This document shows positions 1 to 10,948 of a stretch of DNA of 64,000 nucleotides, one piece after another. The stretch spans positions 27,716,001 through 27,780,000 of the forward strand of contig NC_052668.1 in the NCBI RefSeq assembly GCF_016802725.1, written 5' to 3'. Source of the stretch: Solenopsis invicta (Eukaryota > Arthropoda > Insecta > Hymenoptera > Formicidae). The first letter of the stretch is position 1, and each line of letters begins with the position of its first letter. The notes below the pieces were generated by a model that was given only the letters and a program-made list of their open reading frames with translations, had not been told where the DNA came from and did no database searches. The position numbers and the translations under genes are program-made.

Positions 1-1925
1 TGTTACAAATTCTGTTTTTAAAAAATCTAAAATTCTTAAAATCGCATTACTTCTTGATTTCAAATATTGGCTATTAAAAAAAAAAAAAAGAAAAACACTA
101 GATAAGTCATATGACACATTATATTCAATATTTTTTTTTCATATTTTTTAATTTAGTAAAACGTGTCAAAAAATAAAATAAAAACCAATATTTTAAATTG
201 TTTTTCAATCTTATATGCATGCAATTGACATATATTATGTTGTTTTTAAATACAATTATCTTCGATTACACATCTGCAAACAGTAGTATAAAATTTTAGA
301 GTTCACGTAATTAAAATTATAAGATTTCAGTTTTTTCAGTCAGAATAATTAATTTAACTAATTTTAGCAGTTTTCACATTTTCTTCAAATATATATCAAT
401 TTTTAACTTTATTAAGCACATAATACATATAATAAATTTGTCCTGTATTAACATAACGACAAAAGAGTTAAGGTTTTTCATCTACAAAGTTGTTTGACCT
501 TTGTAGATAAAAAACCTTACATTTACTTCATATTGATAAGTTTTTATTAATTCACTGCTTAAAATTATACTTATGCAAATAAAGAAATAAAATCCTTGGC
601 ACATAGTGTATTTATTTCATCGTTATTATATAAATAGAAATATGTCAGTCTTCAGCACTGTCGTCGTTTACTTATCACAGAATTAACTTTTTCAACATTA
701 AAAAGTTTGATTAACGCTTCTGCTGGTCTTACAATACGAGACAAAACATCTTGCATGTGTCAAGTAATATATAATTGCTGCAATATGTGAACAACTGTTC
801 TCAGTCTATTAATATATTCGCATGTGTAACATAAGATACCAGCTTTTCCAATTGTATTTATCGCATATCCTATATATAGACTATATCTAGATATATGTTA
901 TAACACTTATAAATTTTCCGGTTAATGCGTCGCGATTTAACTTTAAACTTAACTTTGCCTTTATTTTCTTTTTAAAAAATTAGCATTTATGATTCTGTTA
1001 TTGTTCATAATCTCTGCCAAGCAAGGAACTGCTTGCGATAACTAATAAGAGTCTGTAAATAAAACTTTTAGATCATTCGCTGTCATTTCCGGAAAATCTA
1101 TTAACTCACAATCAGTTGAAGACAGTTTGTGAAAAGGCAATTTTCATCGACTCCATCTTCTTGTTTCTGGTTCTATTGCTAACAAATAATCAATGCTTCT
1201 TTTTAAAGGCATTTGCTTTATAACTTCTATATAAATGTCTACATCTGAATGTAAACGCTTACCAAAAGTATTAATGAGAAAGTAGGTTATTTTGAAGCAG
1301 TATTATACATTAATTTGTTATCTAACTGATGATGAAGAAGCTTGAATTTTTGTCTCGTGCACAGCCTGAATCATCCAACGCAATTTTGTAATTAAACGAG
1401 ATTCATTCTTTAAAATCCGGCATTAACAATACGCAATTAAATTATGATATAGCATATTTGGTGTAACATTTACTCTTTGAATTTTTTCATAATCTTAAGC
1501 TTACTACTTTTAATTTAGCTCTTGTATTTAGCTTCAAATTAGTTTTATTTATTTTTAGTATTTTTTAATACATTTATTAAATAAAAATATTTAATTTTTC
1601 TGACCAAAAAAAATTGAAATCTTATAGTTCAAATTACGTGAAATCTATAATTTTATACTACCGTTTGCAAATGTGTAATAGGAAGTAATTGTATTTAAAA
1701 ACAGCTCAATATATGCTAATCGGATTAAAACTGAAAAATTTAAAAAATCGGTTTTTATTTTTTTTTCAACACGTTTCACCAAATTAAAAAAATTGAAAAA
1801 AATATTAAATATAATATTCGTATATGATTTATCCAGTGATTTTTTTTTTCAAAAATAGCCAATATTTTAGATAAAAAAATGCAATTTAAAAAATTCTAGA
1901 TTTTTTAAAAACAGAATTTTCAGTA
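1..1925. mobile_element. DNA transposon with long terminal inverted repeats (about 340 bp)
   Basis: Bases about 8-345 match the reverse complement of about 1590-1920 almost continuously. For example AATTCTGTTTTTAAAAAATC near base 8 is mirrored at 1895-1918. The left end may extend beyond the window. The interior (about 600-1450) has a richer base composition and, read on the minus strand, broken stretches of plausible protein such as GYAINTIGKAGILC near 800-870 and TFGKRLHSDVDIYIE near 1230-1275, with stops between. I read this as a dead transposase, but I cannot assign the superfamily. No target duplication could be defined because the left boundary is unclear. Confidence 0.7.
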
Positions 1926-2179
1926 AAAAACGTTAAAAGAAATTAGAATTTATGTATATAGATACCCTTTATAATCATGAATTTTTTTGTAAAAGTTTTT
2001 TATATTTAGCAGAGAAAAAAATATTAATAAAAAATCATATTTTTTGCTGTATTTCAAAGTTGTGGAGGTCTTTTGAAATGAAACTTGGCACAAAATGTTA
2101 TTTTATCTTGGTAAATATTTTGCCCTATATAACGATTGATTACGCGCGGGGCCCAAAATTACTTTTCTTATTCCGTTAT

Positions 2180-3120
2180 ACTCTTTTAAAAATTTGAAGA
2201 ATTGGACAATCGTTCCAGCGAATCAAGTTGGCATTTGCAGTTTCGCATTTTTTTTTTTAATTCCTGTTTTGTACTTTTTTAATCCGTTTAAACACTACAA
2301 CACAATGATATAACAATAATATAATTGCCTATATTACAATATATATCTACAAATTTTCAAAAATTCAAATAATCTTATAAAATGTGTCATACCTTACTAT
2401 TCTGCACGGCCTCAACAACAAAATCTGTTTGCAAAGAATTTGATATTTCTTTATTTATAGATTTTTTTGTAATAGCTCGGATAATACACGTTATAAAAGC
2501 TTGGTAGTCATAAAAATTTGCGATAATTTGCACATTGAATAAATAATATCATATCGCATACACATTTGTTGTTTCTGATTTCTTGCGGAAAACCTTTGGT
2601 TCACATTTAAAAAAACGTGCTTTTTTGGAATTAATTTTAACTCATATCGTGCATATTCAATTACGTTTTTGAAAACGTTTGAAGAGAGCTATAAATATGA
2701 TATCATTTATTCGATGTGCAAAATGTCACAAATTTTTATGTTTTTCGTGCTTTTACGACATGTATCATCAGAACCATTGCTCCACACGAAAAATCAATAA
2801 ATAAAAAATTATGATACAAAATTATTTGCAAACAGATTTTGATGTTGGATTGTAGCAGATTTGGAAGGTTTATAATGTTATAAGATTATTTTAATTTTAG
2901 AAGGTTTATAAATATATATTATTACATATATCTATTATAATGTTGTAAAATATATTTATTATATCATTGTATTAAAAAGTTTTTACGGAAAAAAGGTATA
3001 AAACACGTATAAAAAAAATAAATAAAAATGCCAAACTGCAAATAAGGACTCGATTTGCTGAGGTAATTGTCGTCCAATTTTTCAAATTTTTAAAAAATTA
3101 TAACTTGAAAACACAACCGC
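2180..3120. mobile_element. Foldback/MITE-like inverted-repeat element
   Basis: Bases about 2185-2560 and 2690-3115 are diverged inverted copies. Left AATTGGACAATCGTTCCAGC pairs with the complement of GTCGTCCAATTTTTC near 3070-3085, and GATTTTGATGTTG near 2838 pairs with the CAACAACAAAATC block near 2412. The loop is about 130 bp and holds no coding sequence. It lies right after the long-TIR transposon. Confidence 0.6.
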
Positions 3121-3987
3121 ATGTTAATAACATATATTTTACGCTACAACACATATATTTTTTTGGTTTTAAGAGTTATCATAAAAATTGATATCGAAAA
3201 ACACAAAACATTGCAAATGTGTTATAATATAGAAAAATTAGAAATCAAACAATATAATTCCAATAAGAAAACAATATTTCCAATAATTCATTAATAAGAT
3301 TAAAAATAATTTATATTTGCGTATTGTTTATAACACTAAGAAAGTCCACATTTGAAAGATCGATGTCTTTGTTTGTAATTTAAATAATGTTAGCAACGGA
3401 AATATAAATATAGGGTGTCCCAAAATTCACGCATTCGGAGTACAAGACGTGATACTTTACAATAAAAGAAGCAACTTTTTCCTTTAGCAAAATTGCGTGC
3501 GACAAGTAGTTTTTGCAAGAGAGCACGTTAAAGTTAACAAATAAGCGTTCTTGGCTTTGCGGCGCTCAGGTCGGAGCGCGCGCTCCTCACTCACTTGTAC
3601 CTAGTCGTTAGCTAGTAGTTGTAAGTGATGTCTTAAGATGCTGATACGATTCTGTTACTATTACTAATTTTATGTAATTATGTAATAATTATAACATTAA
3701 AAAATTAATAATTTTGAACAAGTTCTTTGTTTCTTTTTAATATTTATTTTCAGATGAACCTACGAAATCAGATAATTTTTATTCATTTCTTACGTAAGGA
3801 ATGAAATCAATATTTAATTTAATAACTTTTCATATTTTAAGCAATACGGAAAAGGTTAACGGCCGTTATTCATTGATTCTACAGTCTTAAAACGTCGTAA
3901 CTAATTATATGTGTCAATTACGTAAATATGATATTTGAATAATTAATAACAATGTATCCAGCATGGTGATAAGAAGCCCATATTAGT
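3121..3987. other. AT-rich intergenic DNA, no gene seen
   Basis: No coding frame or RNA gene was recognised. A GGGTGTCCCAAAATTCACGC motif at 3413-3432 resembles the end of a DNA transposon, but no partner end was found nearby. A short GC-richer patch (about 3545-3600) is unexplained. Confidence 0.5.
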
Positions 3988-4868
3988 AAAGGAGAAAAGA
4001 GTATTATGGCTACTGTCGACAATATGGCTACCCTTATTATTTCCGTTATTAGCATTCTAATAGTTGCTTATGGAGTTATTCATTTAGTAGCCTGCCGTTT
4101 TTTAGTGATGCTAATATGCCAATACATAATGACTGACAATTTTTATAAGGCATTTTTACTTTTTATCACTTCTAAACTTTGTCAAGGTACACTTTAACCT
4201 TTAATTACTCATACCTCCTCATTATTCTTAAACTTGAGTATATTATTACACGAAGGTACATGCACTCGAGTGTTTTTTTGTTATTTAACATTTTATTCGG
4301 CCGTATACATTTCAAGTTATATGAAGTTAAAACAATGACATGGAATTTTGTTAATACGGTTTTCTAAGCAAAATTTTTATATCGAAATGTCTCTTCAATA
4401 AATCGATTGTCATTCTAAAGAGTAGTGTTTAGAAACATTAGAGACATTATTTTATGCTTGTTGTTTAATGTTAAACAGTGATAAAATCATATTTATAATA
4501 AATTTTTAATGATATTTCTAAAGCTTCTGAATGCAGGAAAATTCTAAATCAGGAAAATTCTAAACAATGGAAAATTAAAAATATATAATTTTGTAACAAG
4601 GTACTGTGCTTCTTTTAAACTAAACTAATTTTTTTAATTGTTTTCTTAGATAGTCATATTACAACCACTTTTTTTCTTCCACTGATTATGCAGTACATTA
4701 GATTTTTATAAATCACGTCCTAAGTAATAAATATCTCATTACTTTAAACCTAGAATCTGTCAAACAACACTTTGACAAATGTAACTGTTCAAGTTTCAAT
4801 AGAAAATATTAATTATAAACAAAATTATTCAATAAAATAAAAATGGGTGCTATATTACCCTCTTTTCT
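3988..4868 (+). repeat. Dispersed repeat R, copy 1 (about 880 bp)
   Basis: The whole interval is repeated in reverse complement at about 37205-38080, and its 3' half recurs in direct orientation at about 21200-21690. A short piece is also recognisable near 35575-35620. Diagnostic blocks are GGAGAAAAGAGTATTATGGC at the start and AATAAAATAAAAATGGGTGC at the end. Short open frames inside (63 and 62 codons) are not shared with an obvious protein family. It is probably a transposable element or part of one. Confidence 0.75.
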
Positions 4869-5690
4869 ATTTATATTGCTTTTTTCAATAATACATGTAG
4901 AATAATTTACGAAAGAGCCTACTTTTACTGTTTTTTTTACATAAAATAAATTAGATGTTCTTTTTTAATAATTTTTAAGACAAAAGAGCCTATGATACTT
5001 TATGTTACATGACAGCAGCACAAAAATAGTTACGTTTTAATTTGAAAAACACGAAGTGTTATAATCATTACTACACTACACTTATCCGTGGAATAAAGTG
5101 TGATGCATCATAAGTTTTGATACTAAAAATATAGAATATTTTACAAAAATGCCACAGCCACTCAACGGCCAATGTTTAGAATTTTTTACTACTCTAGCAC
5201 CGTGAGTGGCTGCATGGCGATCAATCACAACGTGATCGAAACACTTCAAAAATAGCGAAAATATCAAATACAATAAACTTTCGTGCGATAGCATTATTGC
5301 GTAACAGATGGCAATTTGATCAAATTCGTGCAAAACTTTTTACTGATATGCTTTATACACTATTATATAGAGGAAGTAGTAATAAAATGATACGATATAC
5401 AATATAATATAAAATCAGAAGGATATAGCATTTGTCATTTTGTGGGGGAGAGAACGACGAGATATTATTTTGTGGGGGAGAGCATCCCATTTGTCTACAA
5501 AACGATTTCCTACAACTTCGTGAGGGTACTATTGTACATACACAGTGCATTGCACACACGACAATATTGCACACAACGTATTGCCCATGTTTTGACATAT
5601 ACGAACTATCATTCAATACACTGATTACGTTTAAGTAAAAATGTTTATTATCTCCAGATGAATTACAAAAAGGTTTCAGACTCGTTACAC
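4869..5690. other. Intergenic DNA with a short 29-bp tandem repeat
   Basis: No gene was recognised. ATTTTGTGGGGGAGAG occurs twice 29 bp apart (5437-5452 and 5466-5481), a two-unit tandem repeat. Short frames on both strands here overlap each other and have no recognisable motif. Confidence 0.5.
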
Positions 5691-5759
5691 GAACGTATTA
5701 TGCAATGAAAGAGATATCGGTCTCTGTTGGCAAATATGAGTGTCGCACGAGACTCGGCT

Positions 5760-5852
5760 CGATTCGTTCGCTTGGTTCGCAAACAATATTGGACGTAAAA
5801 CGCGCTTTATCGACGGCGAGTTGTCTTTCACTTGTACATGCATCTCCTCCAT
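5760..5852 (-). pseudogene. Gustatory receptor exon-1 fragment (copy A)
   Basis: From ATG at 5852 the minus strand reads a start region very close to that of the intact receptor at 8327-9966: HVQVKDNSPSIKR followed by LRPI. After about 20 codons the similarity to the receptor stops abruptly, and no exon 2 or 3 lies downstream. The upstream flank (5860-6100) is also homologous to the flanks of the other receptor copies. This is therefore a duplication remnant with promoter and N-terminus but no membrane domain. Confidence 0.75.
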
Positions 5853-5964
5853 CATTTTTGCGTATTATGTTGCTAATCGATGCATTTTGCAAATTATGGC
5901 TGCAAATTACACATTATAAATCCTTATGATACAGAATATCTTAAAGAAACGTAATAAGTTTAGA

Positions 5965-6100
5965 AGCAAAACACTTTGACGAGCACGCACGACATGAACT
6001 TTCTTTGATGTTTGACACAGAATGAAGAACGTTTTACTTGTGCAACATTAGACTGCGTGCCCTTTATAAGCGTAATCGCGATTTCAGTAAATTAAGTGCA
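5965..6100 (-). promoter_or_regulatory. Conserved 5' flank of the GR array (copy A), with TATA-like box
   Basis: This block (AAACACTTTGACGAGCACGC through CAGTAAATTAAGTGCA) is conserved at about 19994-20130 and, shortened, at 10085-10200, always upstream of a GR exon 1. Read on the minus strand it contains TATAAAG at 6063-6069, about 210 bp before the ATG. Promoter function is inferred from position and conservation. Confidence 0.5.
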
Positions 6101-6219
6101 TAAAATGAATTAGTTAATTAAGCTGTGCACGTGCAAACAAAGAAATATAGTGGTATCAATAATAAAAGCAATTAAAACAATTATAGAAGTAAAATTAAGA
6201 TATATATGTTTCGTTAGTG

Positions 6220-7150
6220 GATATATGTCCTCATATTACTATTTATTTGTTTAAGTGGGTGTTTATATTGAATTAAGGACTTTTTTTTTTTTTAAGCAAG
6301 TATTTACGTCTCAGAAATAAGTTTAGCAGAGCAGTTATTTGTTGAAAGAATATCAATAATAAACTCAATATTCTTTTTATAGAGTTTCAGAGCTGTTAGA
6401 AATACTTTTTCAACCATTTCCATAATTGTCTCTTTTCTTTATGATAAGAGATATGCAGAAAAAAAGTAAAGCGTTTGCCTAAAATGTAGGCAACGGTCAA
6501 AAACTTAAGAACTGTTATTTTTAATAACGATGTTATCCAAAAGTTTACATTGTCAACCCTTATTTCGATCATAAATTGCATCCTAGAGTGGAAAGGGTTA
6601 AACATTATTAGAGTGAAATCAATCAATTTAGTCAAAATTACTATCACGATATTGTCAACGTGTTTAAGGTAATGCTAAAGTCGTCCTTTTTTACCGACCG
6701 AACGTTAATTTTCGGGCAAGCCGTTCTTCTAATTGCATTTACAGTTTTAAAAATTCTTTACCACAATTAAAGTATAGACAGTAATGTATAATGGACGCTA
6801 TATAAGGATAAGGAAAACAAAAAAAATTGAGAATAATTTTCCAATTTTTTTCGTTTTCATTATCCTTATATAGCGTCCATTGTACATTACTGTCTATACT
6901 TTAATTGTGGAAAAGGATTTTTAAATCTGTAAATGCAATTAGAAGAACGGCATGCCCGAAAATTAATGTTCGGTCGGTAAAAAAAGACGACTTTAGAATC
7001 CCTTTAAAGTAAAAAGGTAGAGAAACTCCAATATTTTTTAAGGCTCGGAGTCTTGCTTAACTAGGTTATTTATAGGAGATCCCATTAATCTTAAAAAAAG
7101 AATATTTTATTTTTAAATAGAAAAAACTCTTAAGACTAGAATAATATAAC
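6220..7150 (-). pseudogene. Penelope-like reverse transcriptase relic, GR-array copy A
   Basis: The minus strand around 6396-6670 retains the fragment HVDNIVIVILTKLIDF, corresponding to the YVDD active-site region of Penelope-like RTs. It is followed by RMQFMIEIRVDNVNF, matching the segment LQFTIELEQDRSLN of the intact element at 43784-45460. Frameshifts and stops are frequent. Homologous relics lie at about 7490-8060 and 17010-17600, each next to GR sequences. This copy is interrupted by the foldback element at 6669-7004. No GR exon follows it, so the adjoining receptor has been lost. Confidence 0.7.
6669..7004. mobile_element. Near-perfect foldback element inserted in the PLE relic
   Basis: Arms of about 155 bp are almost identical. 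GCTAAAGTCGTCCTTTTTTA at the left mirrors the GACGACTTTAG end at the right, and GTATAGACAGTAATGTA mirrors TACATTACTGTCTATAC. The paralogous sites near 7980 and 17460 lack the insert, giving an empty-site control. Flanks TTTAAGG (left) and TTTAAAG (right) suggest a 6-7 bp target duplication. No coding sequence. Low arm divergence suggests recent insertion. Confidence 0.85.
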
Positions 7151-7489
7151 TTGGATGCTGTCTCATTACATTTTTTATTCTGTGTTGAATAATTACAGAA
7201 TGATTAGCGGTATTGCAATTAATACGGTTGCATGTTTGGTAATTCTCGTTTTTAATTTCCAACAGGTTTGTAATCTACATATGATATTGTTATTTTTACA
7301 TGTAATTTTGTAAACCACATTTTCCTTCAACTTTCTTAGGAGACCGTCCTTCTAATAATTTTAATAACTTTGTTTTAATAACTTTGCTTAACTTATTAAG
7401 AAAAGGTCTACTTCACATTCAAATTATTTTTAATGGTCTTAAATTTGTTAGAAATTATGGGAATGTATGATAACAAAAACCAAGGCAAC

Positions 7490-8060
7490 CCTTCTTTAGT
7501 ATTACTCATACTGCTATTTATTCATTTAAGTGTGTGCTTATAAATTAACGATTTTTTCAGGCGAGTATTTATGATCTCAAAAATAAATTTGGCAAAGTAG
7601 TCATTAGTTAAAAGAATATCAATAATAAACGCAATGTTCTTATAATCTTTTTACAAAATTTCGAAGTTGATGGTAATAATACTCTGTCAACCATCCATTT
7701 TACTGTGACCTTTTTCTTGTGACAGAGATGAGATAATAGAAAATTAAGATATCTGAGTAAACATGTAAGTTTTTAACTGCTTATAACAAACAAAAATTTA
7801 AAAAAATGTTATTTTTGATAATTGATGGTAATATTTAAAAAGTCTATCTTGTCAACCTGTATTTCTATCGTAAATTGCATTCTAGGGTTGAAAAAGTTAA
7901 ACTTCATTAGAATCAATTTACTTCATATCAATCAATTTAATCGGAATTGCCACATCAATCTTGTCAACGTATCTAAAATAACAAGGTAAAGAAATTTCAA
8001 TAATTTATAATGCTTTATGTTTTACCTAACTAGGTTATTTATACGTGAAAGAAGTCATTT
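7490..8060 (-). pseudogene. Penelope-like reverse transcriptase relic, GR-array copy B
   Basis: It is homologous to 6220-7150 and 17010-17600. Near 7935-7985 the minus strand reads RYVDKIDVAIPIKLI, a degenerate YVDD motif region. Multiple frame breaks rule out function. It lies about 270 bp downstream of the stop codon of the intact receptor, the same relative position as copy C beside the receptor pseudogene, so retroelement insertion predates the tandem duplication. Confidence 0.7.
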
Positions 8061-8326
8061 CATTATTAGTGAGAGAAGATTATTTGATTCCTAAATAAAA
8101 AAATTCTTGAGTAGACTAAAATAAGCTTGGTGCTGTCTCATTAATTTTTTTATATAGATTAGACAATGGAAATTTGTACAAATCTTATAAGATTTACAAT
8201 TAGACTAATACTGTACGCAACGAAGAGTTGACCTACTAGCCTGGTTTCCGAATCGTCCTGCCGTACCTCTTCCTAATATCCCGAAAACTGATTTCTAAGG
8301 TTTTAACGTAACAGAATCTTTACCTG

Positions 8327-9966
8327 TTAATTCTGCGAGTCTGTTTGGTTTTCATTCAAAAACATTCCAATTTCCTTTTTTATTTCCATAATATCCTTTC
8401 GTAGTTCGCAAAGATCTTCATCAAATTGTTCGCGAAAATCTTCATCAGATTGTTGGTTAGTTTCACTGAGGATTATTAGATAAGTGATGAACAACTCGAC
8501 TAACTGAAAAACAAGTTTATATAATTTAATTATTCTCATAACCATTATTGAAACTGTAATTTGAAAGGAGATAGATCCACGAAAATAGTAATAAGATAAA
8601 TAAATAATACACTTACACGTTTGAACAAGGCATTATTTATTTCGAAGAGATTGCAGGCCGTAAATGCTACTCGATACTGCTGCAGATGAAGCGAGAAAAC
8701 ACTGATCTCTTCTATGACGAGCTCTCGATTCAGATTTCTACGCAAAGAATTTTCCACATCGACAAAACTCGGATTGTGACTGATGCTTTGATTGAAACTT
8801 TGCTCGTCGTCCACATCTTCGAGTGGAGGTTGCACTTCTAGACTCGATAGATTACTTGCCTCGTGCTTATCAAGATTCGCAGATTTGCATTTCAAAATCA
8901 TTTCGTATACGATTCTCTCGGTTCTATTGTATTCTTTATGCACGAGTGTGCATGTCCAACAAATCAAATAGAATTGCGTGACGAACACAATGCAAAGGAA
9001 ATTCTGTAGCATTAAATCCAGGTAATCGGTCATCTCTCTGTTGAAAAAGTAGTAAAATTGGAATAGTGAAGCTACAGCCATGGTGAAAGAATTCGCCGTG
9101 TAGAAGAGGAGATGAAGACTGTAAATATCGTTCACTTTGCTGACGAGATCATAAATATCTGTAAAACAGAATTTAAAATTTAACTATGATATTATTGCAA
9201 CCTTTTTATACATCATATTAAATTATTTTTCAAGTCATATGTCAATATTATCAGTTTATACAATAATAGATATTCTCACAAACTTACCGTTATGCAATTT
9301 CCTTATGTGTCTAATCTTGAATGCATCGGATAACTTATCCAATTGGCTTAATAATTTATTTATCGTTTTAAATCTGCAATATAACACATAGACGACAATG
9401 ACGAAGACAAAATTATTAAACAACAATTGAACTAATATCACATCATGAAACGTTAAGAAGAACAGGAAATCTATCAATTTACGATATTCAATGATATAAT
9501 ACACAACGGGAATGCTCATATAGAAAATGGTCGCAAAAACTGCTAGCGCCACGACAATTTTCATAGACTTGTCATTTATGGATATTTCCTTCTTGATCTT
9601 CCGATCTATTTCTTTCAATCTGTCCATCAGCTCCGGCCACTTGTTGTACTGTCTGATTCCGTGATAAATGTAATAATAGGCTGATACGTAAATCATCGCT
9701 CCTTTTACGCACCGCATGTAACCGTACATGTCAAATTTTTGAAAGCAAGAATAAAAATCTATTGCGTCGTATGTCATGCTGTATGTCATGCTAATGAAAC
9801 ATACAGTCATATAAATTATACGTATGAGTATCGTTGTAGCCTTGGGACACTTTCGTGGATGTGCAATGCCGACGCCCAAGAGCCACGAGGTATACGATAT
9901 TGGACGTAAGATGCGCTCTATCGACGGAGAATTGTCTTTCACTTGTACATGGATCTCTCCTTCCAT
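8327..9966 (-). CDS. Gustatory receptor, intact three-exon gene (465 aa)
   Basis: Insect chemoreceptor-family membrane protein, expected to act as a ligand-gated channel subunit in sensory neurons. Exons join as 9966-9288, 9158-8617 and 8503-8327, with donors GTAAGT at both introns and AG acceptors; lengths of 679, 542 and 177 nt keep frame to a TAA stop. Seven hydrophobic segments are visible: four in exon 1 (about residues 44-60, 80-105, 135-160, 165-200), two in exon 2 (about 243-267 and 276-300), one in exon 3 (about 410-422). A phase-0 intron precedes TM7, as is usual in insect GRs. The family TYhhhhhQF signature appears as TYLIILSET, so QF is lost. An acidic tail of about 40 residues follows TM7; most family members end near the motif. 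Residues about 305-395 form a long acidic loop between TM6 and TM7. The ligand cannot be predicted. Confidence 0.87.
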
Positions 9967-10084
9967 TTTCGCTTCTTATTTTCTTGCTAATTGACACGTT
10001 TTGCAAAATATGGCTGCTGATTATGTATTATAAGGTCCTTGTGACATAAAATATTTTGTAGAAGTAGTAAATTTTTTTTCTGGA

Positions 10085-10200
10085 AATAAAACACTTTGAC
10101 AAACGCGTAAGTAGTGAATTTTCTCTGGTGCTTGAAGAACACAGAATGAAGAACGTTTTATTTGTGCAACGTTAGCTTGCGTGCGTAAATGCACTTAATT
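10085..10200 (-). promoter_or_regulatory. Conserved 5' flank of the intact GR, lacking the TATA-like segment
   Basis: It aligns with 5965-6100 and 19994-20130 (AACACTTTGAC, CAGAATGAAGAACGTTTTA, TTTGTGCAACGTTAG). A segment of about 30 bp present in the other copies, containing CTTTATAAGCG, is missing between GCGTGCG and AAATGCACTTAATT. If the missing block is the core promoter, transcription of the intact gene must start elsewhere. Confidence 0.45.
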
Positions 10201-10362
10201 TACAACAATAAAATATCATTTTAACGATTCATTAATTAAATTAATTATTAAAAGTAGTTAAATTAAACTGTCCACTTGAATCAAGGAAATATAATAATCA
10301 ATAATAAGAACCAATTAAGGTAATTAAACAAGTAAAATTATATAATTCAAAGCAGGTAGGAC

Positions 10363-10617
10363 GTGCTTAAGAGCCGTGCTGGATGTTGTGCGCTAAAACA
10401 AAAACTATTAACCAAAATATATAAAGCAAATGTTTCAACTTTTGATAAACAGTCTTCGTTATTTGAATGCTGTACAAGTCAAAGTTATAAAATTCTAAAA
10501 AAAGAAATAAATAGCTTAAAAAGGAATTGTGAAAAGATAAAACTGTTGAACATACCTATGAGTTCCGAAAATTTTATCTTAGACAAAAGTACGAATGTCA
10601 CATCACAGAGTGTTTAG
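10363..10617 (+). CDS. Hypothetical short reading frame (84 codons)
   Basis: An open frame running from a non-ATG codon (GTG) to TAG, rich in Lys, Ser and Leu, with no recognised domain or membrane segment. It lies just upstream (minus-strand sense) of the intact receptor and shares nothing with it. It may be an exon or a transposon remnant; an adjacent purine-rich stretch (10620-10720) is non-coding. Low confidence that it is translated. Confidence 0.15.
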   Translation: MLKSRAGCCALKQKLLTKIYKANVSTFDKQSSLFECCTSQSYKILKKEINSLKRNCEKIKLLNIPMSSENFILDKSTNVTSQSV

Positions 10618-10948
10618 AATAGAATAATAACGAACGAATGAGAGAGAATCGCCAGGGCGATAAGAATGGAAAGAGGAAGAGATAGGACGTTACAGAGGGA
10701 AAATACGTTCAAGAATAGGAAGATACGCGTCAGGAAAAAGTTCGGTATCACTTCCCAGATAGGAAGTTTCCCGCATGTTGCTATCAATTTGATGAAAATG
10801 CGTTGCTAAGTTGTCATCTTTTTTTAGGAAAACGGCTTCCGATTCTGCTTAAAATATTGCCAGCAATGCATGCTGCGTATGCGACTTTATAACAAGTTAT
10901 TGGAAATTTTTTATTAATAAGTTTTGTACGCTGTTGCTCTTCAATGGC

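Noticed and set aside
4006..4197. 63-codon hydrophobic frame
   Set aside because: It lies inside dispersed repeat R and the inverted copy near 37880-38070 does not keep the frame open.
5437..5482. Short repeat pair considered as a CRISPR-like or regulatory array
   Set aside because: Only two units; eukaryotic context; simple tandem duplication.
7200..7307. Signal-peptide-like short frame MISGIAINTVACLVILVFNF followed by a CAG|GTTTGT donor-like site
   Set aside because: No downstream exon or conservation in the paralogous flanks was seen; kept only as a note.
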